The notes under the pieces were generated by a model, which saw only the letters and a list, made by a program, of their open reading frames with translations, made no database searches and had not been told where the DNA came from. Below are positions 1 through 8,943 of a stretch of 64,000 nt of DNA, one piece after another. How positions within the stretch are numbered: position 1 is the stretch's first letter; each line of letters starts with the position of its first letter. Position numbers and translations under genes: made by a program. Source of the DNA: Streptomyces djakartensis (GTDB taxonomy: Bacteria > Actinomycetota > Actinomycetes > Streptomycetales > Streptomycetaceae); the NCBI RefSeq assembly GCF_014651075.1, contig NZ_BMWE01000002.1, positions 434,001 through 498,000 of the forward strand. The letters run 5' to 3'.

Positions 1-40
1 CGCTGCTTCTCACACCGCCGTCACGGTGATCTCCGGAGGT

Positions 41-75
41 TTCACAGCGCTGGTGAGACAGCGATACTGCTGAAC
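41..75 (+). promoter_or_regulatory. Probable promoter of the MerR gene, leaderless transcript
   Basis: TTCACA (41-46) and GATACT (63-68) are separated by 16 nt, and the ATG of the MerR gene follows 7 nt after the -10. No Shine-Dalgarno sequence precedes the ATG, so the transcript may start at or near the start codon, as is common in Streptomyces. A CAGCGCTG palindrome (45-52) lies between the elements, where MerR dimers usually bind. Inferred from sequence only. Confidence 0.35.
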
Positions 76-780
76 ATGACGACCGACACCGAGGAGCCGA
101 CCCTCACGATCGACGAACTGGCCGCACGGGCCGGTGTCACGGTGCGCACGGTCCGCTTCTACGGCACGAAGGGGCTGCTGCCGCCGCCGGTGCTCGGTCC
201 CCGGCGCGTGGGCCGGTACGGACCGGAGCATCTGGCCCGGCTGGCGCTGATCGAGGAGCTGCGGCACCAGGGCATGACGCTGGCGGGCATCGAACGCTAT
301 CTGCGGCAGCTGCCGCCGGACCTGAGCGCGCACGATCTCGCCGTCCACCGGGCGGTGGTGGCGTCCTGGGCGCCGGAGGCCGTGCAGACGGTCACCCGGG
401 AGGAGCTGCGGCGGCGCGCCGGGCGGCCGCTCGGCGAGGAGGACGTGGAGCGGCTCGTCGCGATGGGCGTGGTCCGGAGGGCGGACGGCGGGTTCCAGGC
501 CGACCTCGGTCTTCTCCGGTTGGGCGTCGGGCTGCTGGACGTGCCCCTCTCACCGGAGGCGATCTTCGCGGCGCGCAAGGTTCTCCTCGAACACTCGCGC
601 GCCGCGGCCCGTGAACTCTCCCGGCTCTTCCGCGGCGAGGTCGCCGAGCGTGACGCGCGTGACGTGCGGTCCCTGTCGGCGCACATGCACCCGCTGGTGG
701 TGCAGGCGCTCCTCACGGCCTTCCAGCGGTCGCTGAAGGAAGAGCTGGGCGAGTGGCTGGCCGGATCAGCCCCGGACTGA
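76..780 (+). CDS. MerR-family transcriptional regulator
   Basis: A 234-residue DNA-binding regulator. Residues 8-75 form the MerR winged helix-turn-helix (TIDELAARAGVTVRTVRFY, then the wing with RRVGRYGPEHL). The C-terminal 130 residues are helical and match no effector domain I recognise. There is no cysteine cluster, so a metal-sensing MerR is unlikely; a small-molecule or orphan regulator is more probable. The start is the first ATG in frame, and upstream codons run into a stop. Its 3' end overlaps the 3' end of the convergent fadB-like gene by 15 nt. The position next to a beta-oxidation operon suggests, but does not prove, a link to acyl-CoA metabolism. Confidence 0.85.
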   Translation: MTTDTEEPTLTIDELAARAGVTVRTVRFYGTKGLLPPPVLGPRRVGRYGPEHLARLALIEELRHQGMTLAGIERYLRQLPPDLSAHDLAVHRAVVASWAPEAVQTVTREELRRRAGRPLGEEDVERLVAMGVVRRADGGFQADLGLLRLGVGLLDVPLSPEAIFAARKVLLEHSRAAARELSRLFRGEVAERDARDVRSLSAHMHPLVVQALLTAFQRSLKEELGEWLAGSAPD

Positions 781-2952
781 GTCGCTGAACCGCTCCCCCC
801 GCTGCGCCTTCTCCACCAGCAGGGCGGGCGGGGTGAACCGCTCCCCGTAGCGCTCGGCGAGTTCCCGCGCACGGGCCACGAATCCGGGCAGGCCGCCCTC
901 GTACCCGTTGATGTACTGCAGCACGCCGCCCGTCCAGCCCGGGAAGCCGATGCCGAAGATCGAGCCGATGTTGGCGTCGGCGACGGAGGTCAGCACGCCC
1001 TCCTGAAGCAGCCGGACGGTGTCCAGCGCCTCGGAGAACAGCATGCGTTCGCGCATGTCGTCGAAGGGGATCCGGTGGCCTGGCTTGGTGAAGTGCTCGC
1101 GCAGTCCGGGCCAGAGGCCGGTGCGCCTGCCGTCCTCGTCGTAGTCGTAGAAGCCGGCTCCGCCGCTGCGGCCCGGACGGCCGAACTCGTCGACCATGCG
1201 GTCGATGACGGCCTCGGCGGGATGCGCGACCCAGGTGCCGCCGTCCTCCTCCACGGCCCGCTTGGTCTCGGCCCGGATCCTGCGGGGCAGGGTCAGTGTC
1301 AGTTCGTCCATCAGTGACAGCACCTTGGCCGGGTAGCCGGCCTGCGCCGCGGCCTGTTCGACCGACGCGGGCTCGATGCCCTCGCCGACCATGGCGACGC
1401 CCTCGTTGATGAAGTGCCCGATGACCCGGGAGGTGAAGAAGCCGCGCGAGTCGCCCACGACGATCGGGGTCTTGTTGATCTGCCGGACCAGGTCGAAGGC
1501 GCGGGCCAGTGCCTCCTCCCCCGTGCGCTCGCCCTTGATGATCTCGACCAGCGGCATCTTGTCGACCGGTGAGAAGAAGTGCAGGCCGATGAAGTCGCTC
1601 TGGCGCTCCACTCCCTCGGCGAGAGTGGTGATGGGGAGGGTGGAGGTGTTGGAGCAGAGCAGCGCGTCGGGCGCCACGACGTTCTGGATCTCCTGGAACA
1701 CCTTGTGCTTGAGGGAGGTGTCCTCGAAGACGGCCTCGATCACGGCGTCGCAGCCCGCCAGGTCCCGCGCCTCGGCGGTGGGGGTGATGCGCGCGAGCAG
1801 CGCGTCGGCCTTCTCCCGGGTCGTACGGCCCTTGGCGACGGCCTTGGCGCACAGCTTCTCGGAGTAGCCCTTGCCCTTGACGGCCGCTTCCAGGGAGACG
1901 TCCTTCAGGACGACCTCGATGCCGGCGCGGGCACAGGAGTAGGCGATGCCCGCGCCCATCATCCCGGCACCGAGGACGGCGGCCTTGCGGACCGTGCGCG
2001 GCTCGACGCCCTTCGGGCGGTTCGCGCCGGAGTTGACGGCCTGGAGGTCGAAGAAGAAGGCCTGGATCATGTTCTTCGACGTCTGCCCGGCCGCGAGCTC
2101 CACGAAGTAGCGGGCCTCGATGACCTGGGCGGTCTCGAAGTCGACCTGGGCGCCCTCGACGGCGGCGGCGAGGATGCTGCGCGGGGCCGGGTAGGGGGCG
2201 CCGCCCGTCTGCTTGCGCAGGGTGGCCGGGAAGGCGGGCAGGTTCGCGGCGAACTTCGGGTTGGCCGGCGTGCCGCCCGGGATCCGGTAGCCCGGCTTGT
2301 CCCAGGGCTGCTGGGACTCGGGGTTGGCGTCGATGAAGGCCCGGGCCTTGGCGAGCATGTCCTCCCGGCTGTCGGCCACCTCGTCGACGAGGCCGTTCTC
2401 CAGGGCGCGGCGCGGGCTGTACTGGGTGCCCTGGAGGAGCACCTTCAGCAGGGCGTCGGCGATGCCCAGCAGGCGGACGGTGCGGACGACGCCGCCGCCT
2501 CCGGGGAGCAGACCGAGGGTGACCTCGGGGCAGCCGATCTTCGAGCCGGGCGTGTCGAGGGCGACGCGGTGGTGGCAGGCCAGGGCGATCTCGTAACCGC
2601 CGCCCAGGGCCGAGCCGCCCAGGGCGGCGACGACGGGCTTGCCCAGGGTCTCGATGCGGCGCAGGTTCCGCTTGACCGCCATGCCGCCGTCGAAGAGTTC
2701 CTGGGCCGTCTCGGGCGTGACCCGGATGAGGTCGCGCAGGTCGCCGCCGGCGAAGAAGGTCTTCTTGGCGGACGTGATGATGACGCCCCGGATGGAGTCC
2801 TGCTCCGCCTCCAGGCGGTCGGTGACGGCGGCGAGGGAGTCGCGGAACGCCTGGTTCATGGTGTTCGCGGACTGGTTCGGGTCGTCGATGACGAGGGTGA
2901 CGAGGCCGGTGCGGTCCTGCTCCCAGCGGATGGTGGTGGGCTCAAGTCTCAT
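766..2952 (-). CDS. fadB: Bifunctional enoyl-CoA hydratase / 3-hydroxyacyl-CoA dehydrogenase (FadB/FadJ type)
   Basis: A 728-residue multifunctional beta-oxidation enzyme that hydrates enoyl-CoA and oxidises L-3-hydroxyacyl-CoA with NAD+. The N-terminal crotonase domain (about 1-200) carries the two catalytic glutamates expected from E. coli FadB Glu119/Glu139, here E121 (GGYEIALAC) and E143 (GCPEVTLGLLPGGGG). The dehydrogenase part begins with the Rossmann motif GAGMMGAGIA (328-337), has the catalytic His458 in GLHFFSPVDKMP, and ends with the usual C-terminal 3HCDH domains. Length is normal for the family. It lies 34 nt downstream of the thiolase gene, last of a three-gene operon, so the products probably form the usual alpha-beta trifunctional complex. 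Confidence 0.93.
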   Translation of the reverse strand: MRLEPTTIRWEQDRTGLVTLVIDDPNQSANTMNQAFRDSLAAVTDRLEAEQDSIRGVIITSAKKTFFAGGDLRDLIRVTPETAQELFDGGMAVKRNLRRIETLGKPVVAALGGSALGGGYEIALACHHRVALDTPGSKIGCPEVTLGLLPGGGGVVRTVRLLGIADALLKVLLQGTQYSPRRALENGLVDEVADSREDMLAKARAFIDANPESQQPWDKPGYRIPGGTPANPKFAANLPAFPATLRKQTGGAPYPAPRSILAAAVEGAQVDFETAQVIEARYFVELAAGQTSKNMIQAFFFDLQAVNSGANRPKGVEPRTVRKAAVLGAGMMGAGIAYSCARAGIEVVLKDVSLEAAVKGKGYSEKLCAKAVAKGRTTREKADALLARITPTAEARDLAGCDAVIEAVFEDTSLKHKVFQEIQNVVAPDALLCSNTSTLPITTLAEGVERQSDFIGLHFFSPVDKMPLVEIIKGERTGEEALARAFDLVRQINKTPIVVGDSRGFFTSRVIGHFINEGVAMVGEGIEPASVEQAAAQAGYPAKVLSLMDELTLTLPRRIRAETKRAVEEDGGTWVAHPAEAVIDRMVDEFGRPGRSGGAGFYDYDEDGRRTGLWPGLREHFTKPGHRIPFDDMRERMLFSEALDTVRLLQEGVLTSVADANIGSIFGIGFPGWTGGVLQYINGYEGGLPGFVARARELAERYGERFTPPALLVEKAQRGERFSDSVRG

Positions 2953-2986
2953 GTGGAGGTGCTCCGTGTGATCCGTCGGGAGGGGG

Positions 2987-4201
2987 TCAGATGCGCTCGA
3001 CGATGGTGGCGACGCCCATGCCGCCGCCGACGCACAGCGTGGCGAGGCCGTAGCGCTTGTCCTGGCGCTCGAGTTCGTCGACGAGGGTGCCGAGGATCAT
3101 CGCGCCGGTGGCGCCGAGGGGGTGGCCGAGCGCGATCGCGCCGCCGTTGACGTTGACCTTGTCCAGGGACAGGTTCATGTCCTTCACGAAGCGCAGCACG
3201 ACCGCCGCGAACGCCTCGTTGATCTCGACGAGGTCGATGTCGTCGATGGTGAGTCCGGCCTTGGCGAGGGCCTTGCGGGTGGCGGGTGCGGGGCCGGTGA
3301 GCATGATGGTGGGTTCGGAGCCGGACACGGCCGCGGAGACGATCCGCGCGCGGGGCGTGAGGCCGTGGCGCTCGCCGACCTCCCTGGATCCGATCGCGAC
3401 GAGCGAGGCGCCGTCCACGATGCCGGAGGAGTTGCCCGCGTGGTGGACGTGGTCGATCTTCTCCACCCAGTGGTACTGCTGGAGCGCCACCGCGTCGAAG
3501 CCGCCGAGTTCGCCGATGTCCGCGAAGGACGGCTTCAGCTTCGCGAGGGAGTCGGCGGTGGTGCCGGGGCGCATGTGCTCGTCGTGGTCGAGGACGACGA
3601 GGCCGCTGCGGTCCCTCACCGGCACGACGGACTTCTCGAAGCGCCCCTCCTTCCAGGCGGTGGCGGCCCGTTCCTGGGAGAGGGCCGCGTACTCGTCGAC
3701 GTCCCGCCGGGAGAAGCCCTCGATGGTGGCGATCAGGTCGGCGCCGATGCCCTGCGGCACGAAGTTGACCTGGAGGTTGGTCATCGGGTCGTTGAACCAG
3801 GCGCCGCCGTCGGAGGCCATGGGAACCCGGGACATCGACTCGACGCCGCCCGCGAGGACGAGGTCCTCCCAGCCGGAACGCACCTTGGCCGCGGCCAGGT
3901 TGACGGCCTCCAGGCCCGAGGCACAGAAGCGGTTCTCCTGCACACCGGCGACCGTGTCGGGCAGGCCCGCGGCGATGGCGGCGATCCGGGCGATGTCGGA
4001 GCCCTGGTCGCCGACCGGGCCGACGACGCCGAGCACGATGTCGTCGACGGCGGCCGGGTCGAGGCCGGGGAAGCGGGCACGGATCTCGTGGATGAGTCCG
4101 ACGACCAGGTCGATGGGCTTGGTGCCGTGCAGGGCGCCGCCGGCCTTGCCGCGTCCGCGCGGAGTGCGGATCGCGTCGTACACGTACGCTTCGGTGCTCA
4201 C
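2987..4201 (-). CDS. fadA: Acetyl-CoA C-acyltransferase (thiolase)
   Basis: A 404-residue degradative-type thiolase that cleaves 3-ketoacyl-CoA. All three catalytic elements are visible: nucleophilic Cys93 in [12 protein letters not shown], His360 in [15 protein letters not shown], and Cys390 in CVGGGMG. The start is GTG at 4201, giving [19 protein letters not shown], which matches the normal thiolase N-terminus. The ORF stays open further upstream, but only as a shadow of the preceding gene. The GTG overlaps the TGA of the CoA-racemase gene (GTGA), so the two are translationally coupled. With the FadB-like protein it should make a beta-oxidation complex. Confidence 0.93.
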   Translation of the reverse strand: MSTEAYVYDAIRTPRGRGKAGGALHGTKPIDLVVGLIHEIRARFPGLDPAAVDDIVLGVVGPVGDQGSDIARIAAIAAGLPDTVAGVQENRFCASGLEAVNLAAAKVRSGWEDLVLAGGVESMSRVPMASDGGAWFNDPMTNLQVNFVPQGIGADLIATIEGFSRRDVDEYAALSQERAATAWKEGRFEKSVVPVRDRSGLVVLDHDEHMRPGTTADSLAKLKPSFADIGELGGFDAVALQQYHWVEKIDHVHHAGNSSGIVDGASLVAIGSREVGERHGLTPRARIVSAAVSGSEPTIMLTGPAPATRKALAKAGLTIDDIDLVEINEAFAAVVLRFVKDMNLSLDKVNVNGGAIALGHPLGATGAMILGTLVDELERQDKRYGLATLCVGGGMGVATIVERI

Positions 4202-5358
4202 GAGGAGGCCTTTCGCTGAGGGTGTCGGGACGACGGGAGAAGCCCGGGGACGTCCCAGTCCCGGGCGACCTCCGCGGTGTCGGCGCCCGGAACGGCCGGG
4301 CCGGTTCGGACGGAGGCCGGGGTCGCGGAGAAACGGGGGGCCGGGGCGGGCTGGATGATGCCGCCGTGGTCGGTGAAGGTGCCGCGGGCGGCCAGGTGCG
4401 GGTGGTGCGGGGCCTCGCGCAGCGACAGCACGGGCGCCACGCAGGCGTCGGAGCCGTCGAAGACAGCCGTCCACTCGTCCCGCGTACGGGTCTTGAAGCG
4501 GGCCGCGATCTGTTCGCGCAGTTCACCCCAACGAGTGACGTCCTTGCGGGCCGCCGCCTGGTCCTGGATGCCGAGGACGGCGAGGAACTCCGCGTAGAAG
4601 CGCGGCTCCAGCGCGCCGACGGCCATGTGCCCGCCGTCGGCCGTCTCATAGGTCCCGTAGTACGGGCAGCCGCCGTCCAGGAGGTTCGCGCCGCGCCGGT
4701 CCTGCCAGCCGCCGGCGGCGAGCATGCCGTGGATCATCGTGGCGAGGTGGGCGGTGCCGTCGACGATGGCGGCGTCGACGACCTGTCCGGTGCCCGTCGC
4801 GCGCGCGTGGTGCAGGGCGGCGAGGACGCCGACGACGAGGTAGAGGGAGCCGCCAGCGTAGTCGCCGAGCAGGTTGGCGGGGACCGCCGGCGGCTGGTCA
4901 GGGCGGCCGATCATGCCGAGGGTGCCGGTGGGGGCGATGTAGGCGATGTCGTGCCCGGCGCGCTGGGCGAGCGGTCCGTCCTGGCCCCAGCCGGTCATCC
5001 GGCCGTAGACGAGCCGGGGATTGCGGGCGTGGCAGGCCTCGGGGCCGACGCCGAGGCGCTCGGCGACGCCGGGGCGGTAGCCCTCGACCAGGATGTCGGC
5101 GCGCGCGGCCAGGTCGAGAACCCGGTCGGGGCCGTCCGGGGACTTCAGGTCGACGACCACCGAGCGCTTGTTGCGGTTGGTGACGTCGTACGCCGGGTCG
5201 ATCGCCAGCCCGGGCCCGTCCGGACGGTCCACCCGTACGACGTCGGCCCCGAGGTCGGCGAGCAGCATGGCGGCGAACGGGCCGGGCCCGATCCCGGCCA
5301 GCTCGACGACCCGCACTCCGGTGAGCGGTCCGCACGCCGGCGTCGTTGCCGTGGTCAT
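4198..5358 (-). CDS. Alpha-methylacyl-CoA racemase (CaiB/BaiF family III CoA-transferase fold)
   Basis: A 386-residue family III CoA-transferase-fold protein. Several motifs are those of alpha-methylacyl-CoA racemase rather than a true transferase: [20 protein letters not shown] and [10 protein letters not shown]. The catalytic residues of M. tuberculosis MCR (His126, Asp156, Glu241) have equivalents at H136, D166 and E251. The enzyme would epimerise 2-methylacyl-CoAs so that branched-chain or sterol-derived acyl-CoAs can enter beta-oxidation, which fits its place as first gene before thiolase and FadB. The start is ATG 5358 with GGGGG upstream; an upstream extension of 69 residues has no family similarity. 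A formyl- or succinyl-CoA transferase is the alternative. Confidence 0.85.
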   Translation of the reverse strand: MTTATTPACGPLTGVRVVELAGIGPGPFAAMLLADLGADVVRVDRPDGPGLAIDPAYDVTNRNKRSVVVDLKSPDGPDRVLDLAARADILVEGYRPGVAERLGVGPEACHARNPRLVYGRMTGWGQDGPLAQRAGHDIAYIAPTGTLGMIGRPDQPPAVPANLLGDYAGGSLYLVVGVLAALHHARATGTGQVVDAAIVDGTAHLATMIHGMLAAGGWQDRRGANLLDGGCPYYGTYETADGGHMAVGALEPRFYAEFLAVLGIQDQAAARKDVTRWGELREQIAARFKTRTRDEWTAVFDGSDACVAPVLSLREAPHHPHLAARGTFTDHGGIIQPAPAPRFSATPASVRTGPAVPGADTAEVARDWDVPGLLPSSRHPQRKASS

Positions 5359-5588
5359 CGAACCCCCAGTGCCGTGACACAAACGATGTAACACCAGTGA
5401 TGCTAAGAACACGTTCCACTCGGCACAAGACCCGAACGAGCAAGCGCTTAGTGATCTGCCGGACGGGGTCAGACCGCGTCCAGTACCGTCGTTCCTCCGG
5501 GCTCCTCCGGGCTCCTCGTCGGGCTGCGCACTCCTCACGCTAGCCTCGGCCACCGACAGCGGCACGGGCTGCGCGACCTAGGGGTGTC

Positions 5589-6764
5589 ATGAGCATGCAA
5601 AACAGGGACCGTCCGTACGACATCGTGCTCTTCGGAGCCACCAGTTTCGCCGGAGCGCTCACCGCGGAGTATCTGGCCGGCCACGCGCCCGAGGGACTGC
5701 GCTGGGCGATCGCGGGCCGCAGCGCCGAGAAGCTGGAGCGGCTGCGGGACCGGCTGCCCGGCGGTGCGGGAGTGGGAGTGCTGCGGGCGGACGTCTGCGA
5801 CCCGGCCTCGGTGCGCGCGCTCGCCGACAGCGCGCGGGTGGTGGCCACGACGGTCGGCCCGTACGTGACGTACGGCGAGGAACTCGTGGCCGCCTGCGCC
5901 GATGCCGGGACCGACTACCTCGACCTCGCTGGCGAGCCGGAGTTCGTGGACCTGATGTACGTGCGGCACGACGCACGCGCGCGTGAGACCGGGGCCCGGC
6001 TGGTGCACGCCGCCGGATTCGACTCGATCCCGTACGACCTGGGCGTGTACTTCACCGTGCGGCAGCTGCCGGAGGACGTGCCGCTCACCGTGGACGGCTT
6101 CGTGACCGCCGACGCGGCCTTCTCCGGCGGCACCTTCGGCTCGGCCCTGAACCAGTTCGCGCGGCTGCGGGAGATGGCGGCGGCCGCGCGGGACCGGCGG
6201 CGGCACGAGCCGCGGCTGGTCGGCCGGCGCGTCTCGGCGGCGCTGGGTGCGCCCCGGTTCGCCAAGGAGGTCGGCGCGTGGGCGCTGCCGATGCCGACCA
6301 TCGACCCGCAGATCGTGCGGCGGTCGGCGTCGGCCCTCGGCCGCTACGGGCCCGACTTCCGCTACCGGCAGTACGCGGCCGTCCGGCGCCTGCCCGTCGC
6401 CGTGGGCGGGGTCGCGGCCGTGGGCGCCGTGGCCGCCGCGGCCCAGCTGCCGTCCGCGCGGCGCTGGTTGTCAGGCCGCCTCAGGCCCGGGGACGGGCCG
6501 AGCCCCGAGAAGCGGGCGAAGAGCTGGTTCTCGCTGCGCTTCGTGGGCGAGGGCGGTGGCCGGCGCGTGCTCACGGAGGTCTCCGGCGGAGATCCCGGGT
6601 ACGGCGAGACGGCGAAGATGCTCGCCGAGTCGGCGCTCTGCCTCGCCTTCGACGATCTGCCGAGAACGGCGGGTCAGGTCACCACGGCGGCGGCCATGGG
6701 GGACGCGCTGATCGAACGGCTGCGCGCGGCGGGCATCCGCTTCCGCGTCGCGTCCACGCGCTGA
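5589..6764 (+). CDS. Saccharopine-dehydrogenase-like protein / trans-acting enoyl reductase family
   Basis: A 391-residue Rossmann-fold protein. The nucleotide-binding loop is GATSFAG (16-22), followed by AIAGRSAEKLERL, the usual signature of the saccharopine dehydrogenase/trans-acting enoyl reductase group found in mycobacteria and Streptomyces. A hydrophobic Ala/Val/Gly segment at about 266-288 suggests membrane association, as in mycobacterial relatives. The substrate cannot be told from the sequence; reduction of a lipid or polyketide-like enoyl group is known for some mycobacterial members. It is divergent from the beta-oxidation operon across a 230-bp intergenic region. An alternative ATG lies three codons downstream. 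Confidence 0.8.
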   Translation: MSMQNRDRPYDIVLFGATSFAGALTAEYLAGHAPEGLRWAIAGRSAEKLERLRDRLPGGAGVGVLRADVCDPASVRALADSARVVATTVGPYVTYGEELVAACADAGTDYLDLAGEPEFVDLMYVRHDARARETGARLVHAAGFDSIPYDLGVYFTVRQLPEDVPLTVDGFVTADAAFSGGTFGSALNQFARLREMAAAARDRRRHEPRLVGRRVSAALGAPRFAKEVGAWALPMPTIDPQIVRRSASALGRYGPDFRYRQYAAVRRLPVAVGGVAAVGAVAAAAQLPSARRWLSGRLRPGDGPSPEKRAKSWFSLRFVGEGGGRRVLTEVSGGDPGYGETAKMLAESALCLAFDDLPRTAGQVTTAAAMGDALIERLRAAGIRFRVASTR

Positions 6765-6842
6765 GGCCGGGTGCGGCCCAGGGCTCGCGCGGGGGCGATC
6801 AGACACTGTCGCTTCTCGGCCCTGATCCGCCGGACAGCACAC

Positions 6843-6989
6843 CTAGAGCGGCCACTCGGCGATGGTGTAGATCATCCCGGCGATCCAGCCGATACCCGCC
6901 AGCACGGCGAGGATCAGCCCGATGGTGACGGCCCGCTCGACGGTCTGGGTCGGGTGGGCAACAGGCTTGGGTGCGCGGTGGGTTGTCAT
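6843..6989 (-). CDS. Small single-pass membrane protein
   Basis: A 48-residue protein with a basic N-terminus (MTTHRAPKPVAHPTQTVER) and one strongly hydrophobic segment (about 20-42) ending YTIAEWPL. The start is ATG 6989; the frame remains open to 7217, but only as a shadow of the endonuclease V gene. Short proteins of this form are common in Streptomyces and have no assigned function. It lies 3' of the endonuclease V gene on the same strand with 70 nt between them. The function is unknown. Confidence 0.6.
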   Translation of the reverse strand: MTTHRAPKPVAHPTQTVERAVTIGLILAVLAGIGWIAGMIYTIAEWPL

Positions 6990-7059
6990 GCGCCCCAGCC
7001 TGCCGACCGGGGTGGTGGCCGGGCATCCGTACGGGTACTCAGAGCCGGTACTCAGGTGA

Positions 7060-7755
7060 TCAGCCGGAGCGGGTCCGCCGCAGCGCCTCACGGCAGAGCG
7101 CGTCGGCTCTGCGGGTGGTCTCCGGGAGGCGGTACTCGGGGGTGAGCGCCAGGGTGTGGGCACAGGCGACGGGCAGGGACACGCGGTGCCCGACGGAGAC
7201 GAAGACCGGCTTGACACCGTCGCGTGTGCGCAGGGCGCGGCCGACCTCCTCGGTGCCGGCGAGCAGCGCCGAAGTGCTCCCGCGCGGGGTGGCCGGGTCG
7301 TCGTGGGCGAAGGTGAACGGGTTCTTCGCGACGCCGATCGTGGGCAGGCCCGTCAGTACGCCGAGGTGGCTGGCGAGGCCGAAGCGGCGAGGATGGGCGA
7401 GGCCGTAGCCGTCGCAGACCACAAGGCCGGGCGGGCACGGCAGGGCGTCGAGGGCGGCGAGGACCGTGGGGATCTCGCGGAAGGCGAGCAGCCCTGGCAC
7501 GTAGGGGAAGGAGACCCGGCCCACCGCCGTGGCCTCGGCGACGAGGGAGAGACTCGACGCGTCCAGGACGACCGCCGCCGCGGCGACCACGTCCCGTTCG
7601 TCGTCGTAGGCGACGTCGACCCCCGTCACGTGTCCCGTCCCGGGCGGTGGCCCCGGTTCGTCGAGGATCACGTGCTCACGCAGTTCGTCCTGTACGGCAC
7701 GGGCCTGCTCCTCGGTCGAGGGCCAGCCGTCGGGGACGGGTACGGTCGTCGTCAT
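7060..7755 (-). CDS. nfi: Endonuclease V (deoxyinosine 3' endonuclease)
   Basis: A 231-residue DNA repair nuclease that nicks near deaminated adenine (hypoxanthine). The family hallmarks are present: GVDVAY with metal-binding Asp47, FPYVPGLLAFRE containing the wedge Tyr85 and Glu94, and VVCDGYGLAHPRRFG with Asp115. Spacing corresponds to D43/Y80/E89/D110 of the Thermotoga enzyme. Length is normal. A strong hairpin lies just upstream (7785-7812) and separates it from the gene at 7830, so it probably has its own promoter in the short gap. Confidence 0.92.
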   Translation of the reverse strand: MTTTVPVPDGWPSTEEQARAVQDELREHVILDEPGPPPGTGHVTGVDVAYDDERDVVAAAAVVLDASSLSLVAEATAVGRVSFPYVPGLLAFREIPTVLAALDALPCPPGLVVCDGYGLAHPRRFGLASHLGVLTGLPTIGVAKNPFTFAHDDPATPRGSTSALLAGTEEVGRALRTRDGVKPVFVSVGHRVSLPVACAHTLALTPEYRLPETTRRADALCREALRRTRSG

Positions 7756-7784
7756 GGTGGCCCGAGCCTACGGGGTGCGCGAAA

Positions 7785-7812
7785 GCCGGCGGGACCGACA
7801 AGTCCCGCCGGC
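7785..7812 (-). terminator. Intrinsic-type hairpin terminator
   Basis: GCCGGCGGGAC (7785-7795) pairs perfectly with GTCCCGCCGGC (7802-7812) around a 6-nt loop. There is no U-tract, which is usual in Streptomyces. It sits 3' of the minus-strand gene ending at 7830. Confidence 0.75.
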
Positions 7813-7829
7813 CTCGTCAGGCATGCGCC

Positions 7830-8153
7830 TCACTTGCCCAGTGCGCGCTGCAGCTGGCTCTTGTTCATGCTGGAACGGCCCTCTACGCCCTTGCGCTTGG
7901 CCTCCTGGTACAGCTGGTCGTAGGTGGGGCCCTGGGAGCCCTGCCCCGACCGCTGCCCGCCGCGCTTGCCGGACGACATGTCCTTCGTGGAGGTGCGGCT
8001 GGCCGTCTTCGACTCGCCGGAGCGGGCGCGTTCCTTGTTCACCGTCCGTGCGGCGATCTCCTTGGCGCGGCCGGTGCTCTCGCCCCGGTCCTTCGCGCTC
8101 TCCTTGATGTGTTCGTACTGACGCTCCCGCTTGGAGCTCGAACCGCGTGGCAT
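7830..8153 (-). CDS. Small basic protein with C-terminal Rho-N/SAP-like motif (often named 'plasmid stabilization protein')
   Basis: A 107-residue, highly charged protein: Lys/Arg/Ser/Glu-rich and probably disordered for about 75 residues, then a compact C-terminal motif TYDQLYQEAKRKGVEGRSSMNKSQLQRAL. That tail resembles the helix-extension-helix of Rho N-terminal or SAP-type nucleic-acid-binding motifs. Actinobacterial homologues are commonly annotated as plasmid stabilisation proteins, without evidence in this sequence. A DNA- or RNA-associated role is an inference from charge and the tail. It is monocistronic, with a strong terminator 18 nt past the stop. Confidence 0.7.
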   Translation of the reverse strand: MPRGSSSKRERQYEHIKESAKDRGESTGRAKEIAARTVNKERARSGESKTASRTSTKDMSSGKRGGQRSGQGSQGPTYDQLYQEAKRKGVEGRSSMNKSQLQRALGK

Positions 8154-8943
8154 TCTCGCTCACTTCCTTTCACGTCCGGTGAACGAGTACCCACACTGCC
8201 GACCCTCACCGCATACCGCTCGCTCAGTGCTCCAGGCGGGCCACCCGCCCCCGCCCGGCGATGGCCCAGCAGCCGTGCTCCGGGGCGCAGTCGACGGGCT
8301 CGCAGGAGCTCGTGCCGACGCTGCCCCAGGTGCGACGCAGCCGGGCGGCGCCGGAGCGGTAGGCGGGCGGGGGCCCGGCGGCGACGCGCCAGGTTCCTTC
8401 GGCCGTCGCCGGTGCGCGTGGCGGCCCGCGGCGGCGGCAGGCCGGTGCCCGGCGCCGCGGAAAGGGAGGGCGAAGGAGCCGCGGGCCGGGTCGCTCGCCG
8501 GGAGGGGTGTGCCGGTGGCCGTCCGGGGGGCCGATCGCCGGAGCGCGGCACCCGCGCACGTGCGGCCGCCGGTGGCGAGCCGGGCGTGCTTCGGCCCGGA
8601 GGTGACCAGGCGCCGACCGCTCGCCGCGCATCCGCCCCTCGCCCCGCCGCGCGGCCGGCAGCACTTCCAGGTGCTTCTGCCGCCACCGAGCACACCCGGG
8701 CACACCGCGGGCGCGGCTCGGTGTCCGGCGCATCGGCCCCGCTCATGGCCGTGGGCGCGGCAGAGGCCGGACCGCAAGGGTGTCACCCCTCTCGGGGTGG
8801 CGCGTCACCGCACCGGGGTCCGTGGTCGAAAAAAATCCACGAATCCGCGCACCCGGTGAACATTCCGTGCCCGCATCCGTATCTCAGAGAGGTTCCGACG
8901 CGGGAAGCCCCCAGCGGCTCCGCAAGATGCTCTGAGAGGCCTG
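8154..8943. other. Gene-poor stretch, no convincing CDS
   Basis: About 790 nt in which every long frame reads as Arg/Pro/Ala-rich shadow sequence. The only protein-like stretch is on the minus strand at about 8227-8400, reading TWGSVGTSSCEPVDCAPEHG and a few further residues before the stop at 8224, with G/C third positions; the frame upstream of it loses protein character. This may be the tail of a decayed gene. The final 110 nt before 8944 (with the AT-rich run at 8829-8836) probably hold the promoter of the DUF1996 gene. Confidence 0.4.
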
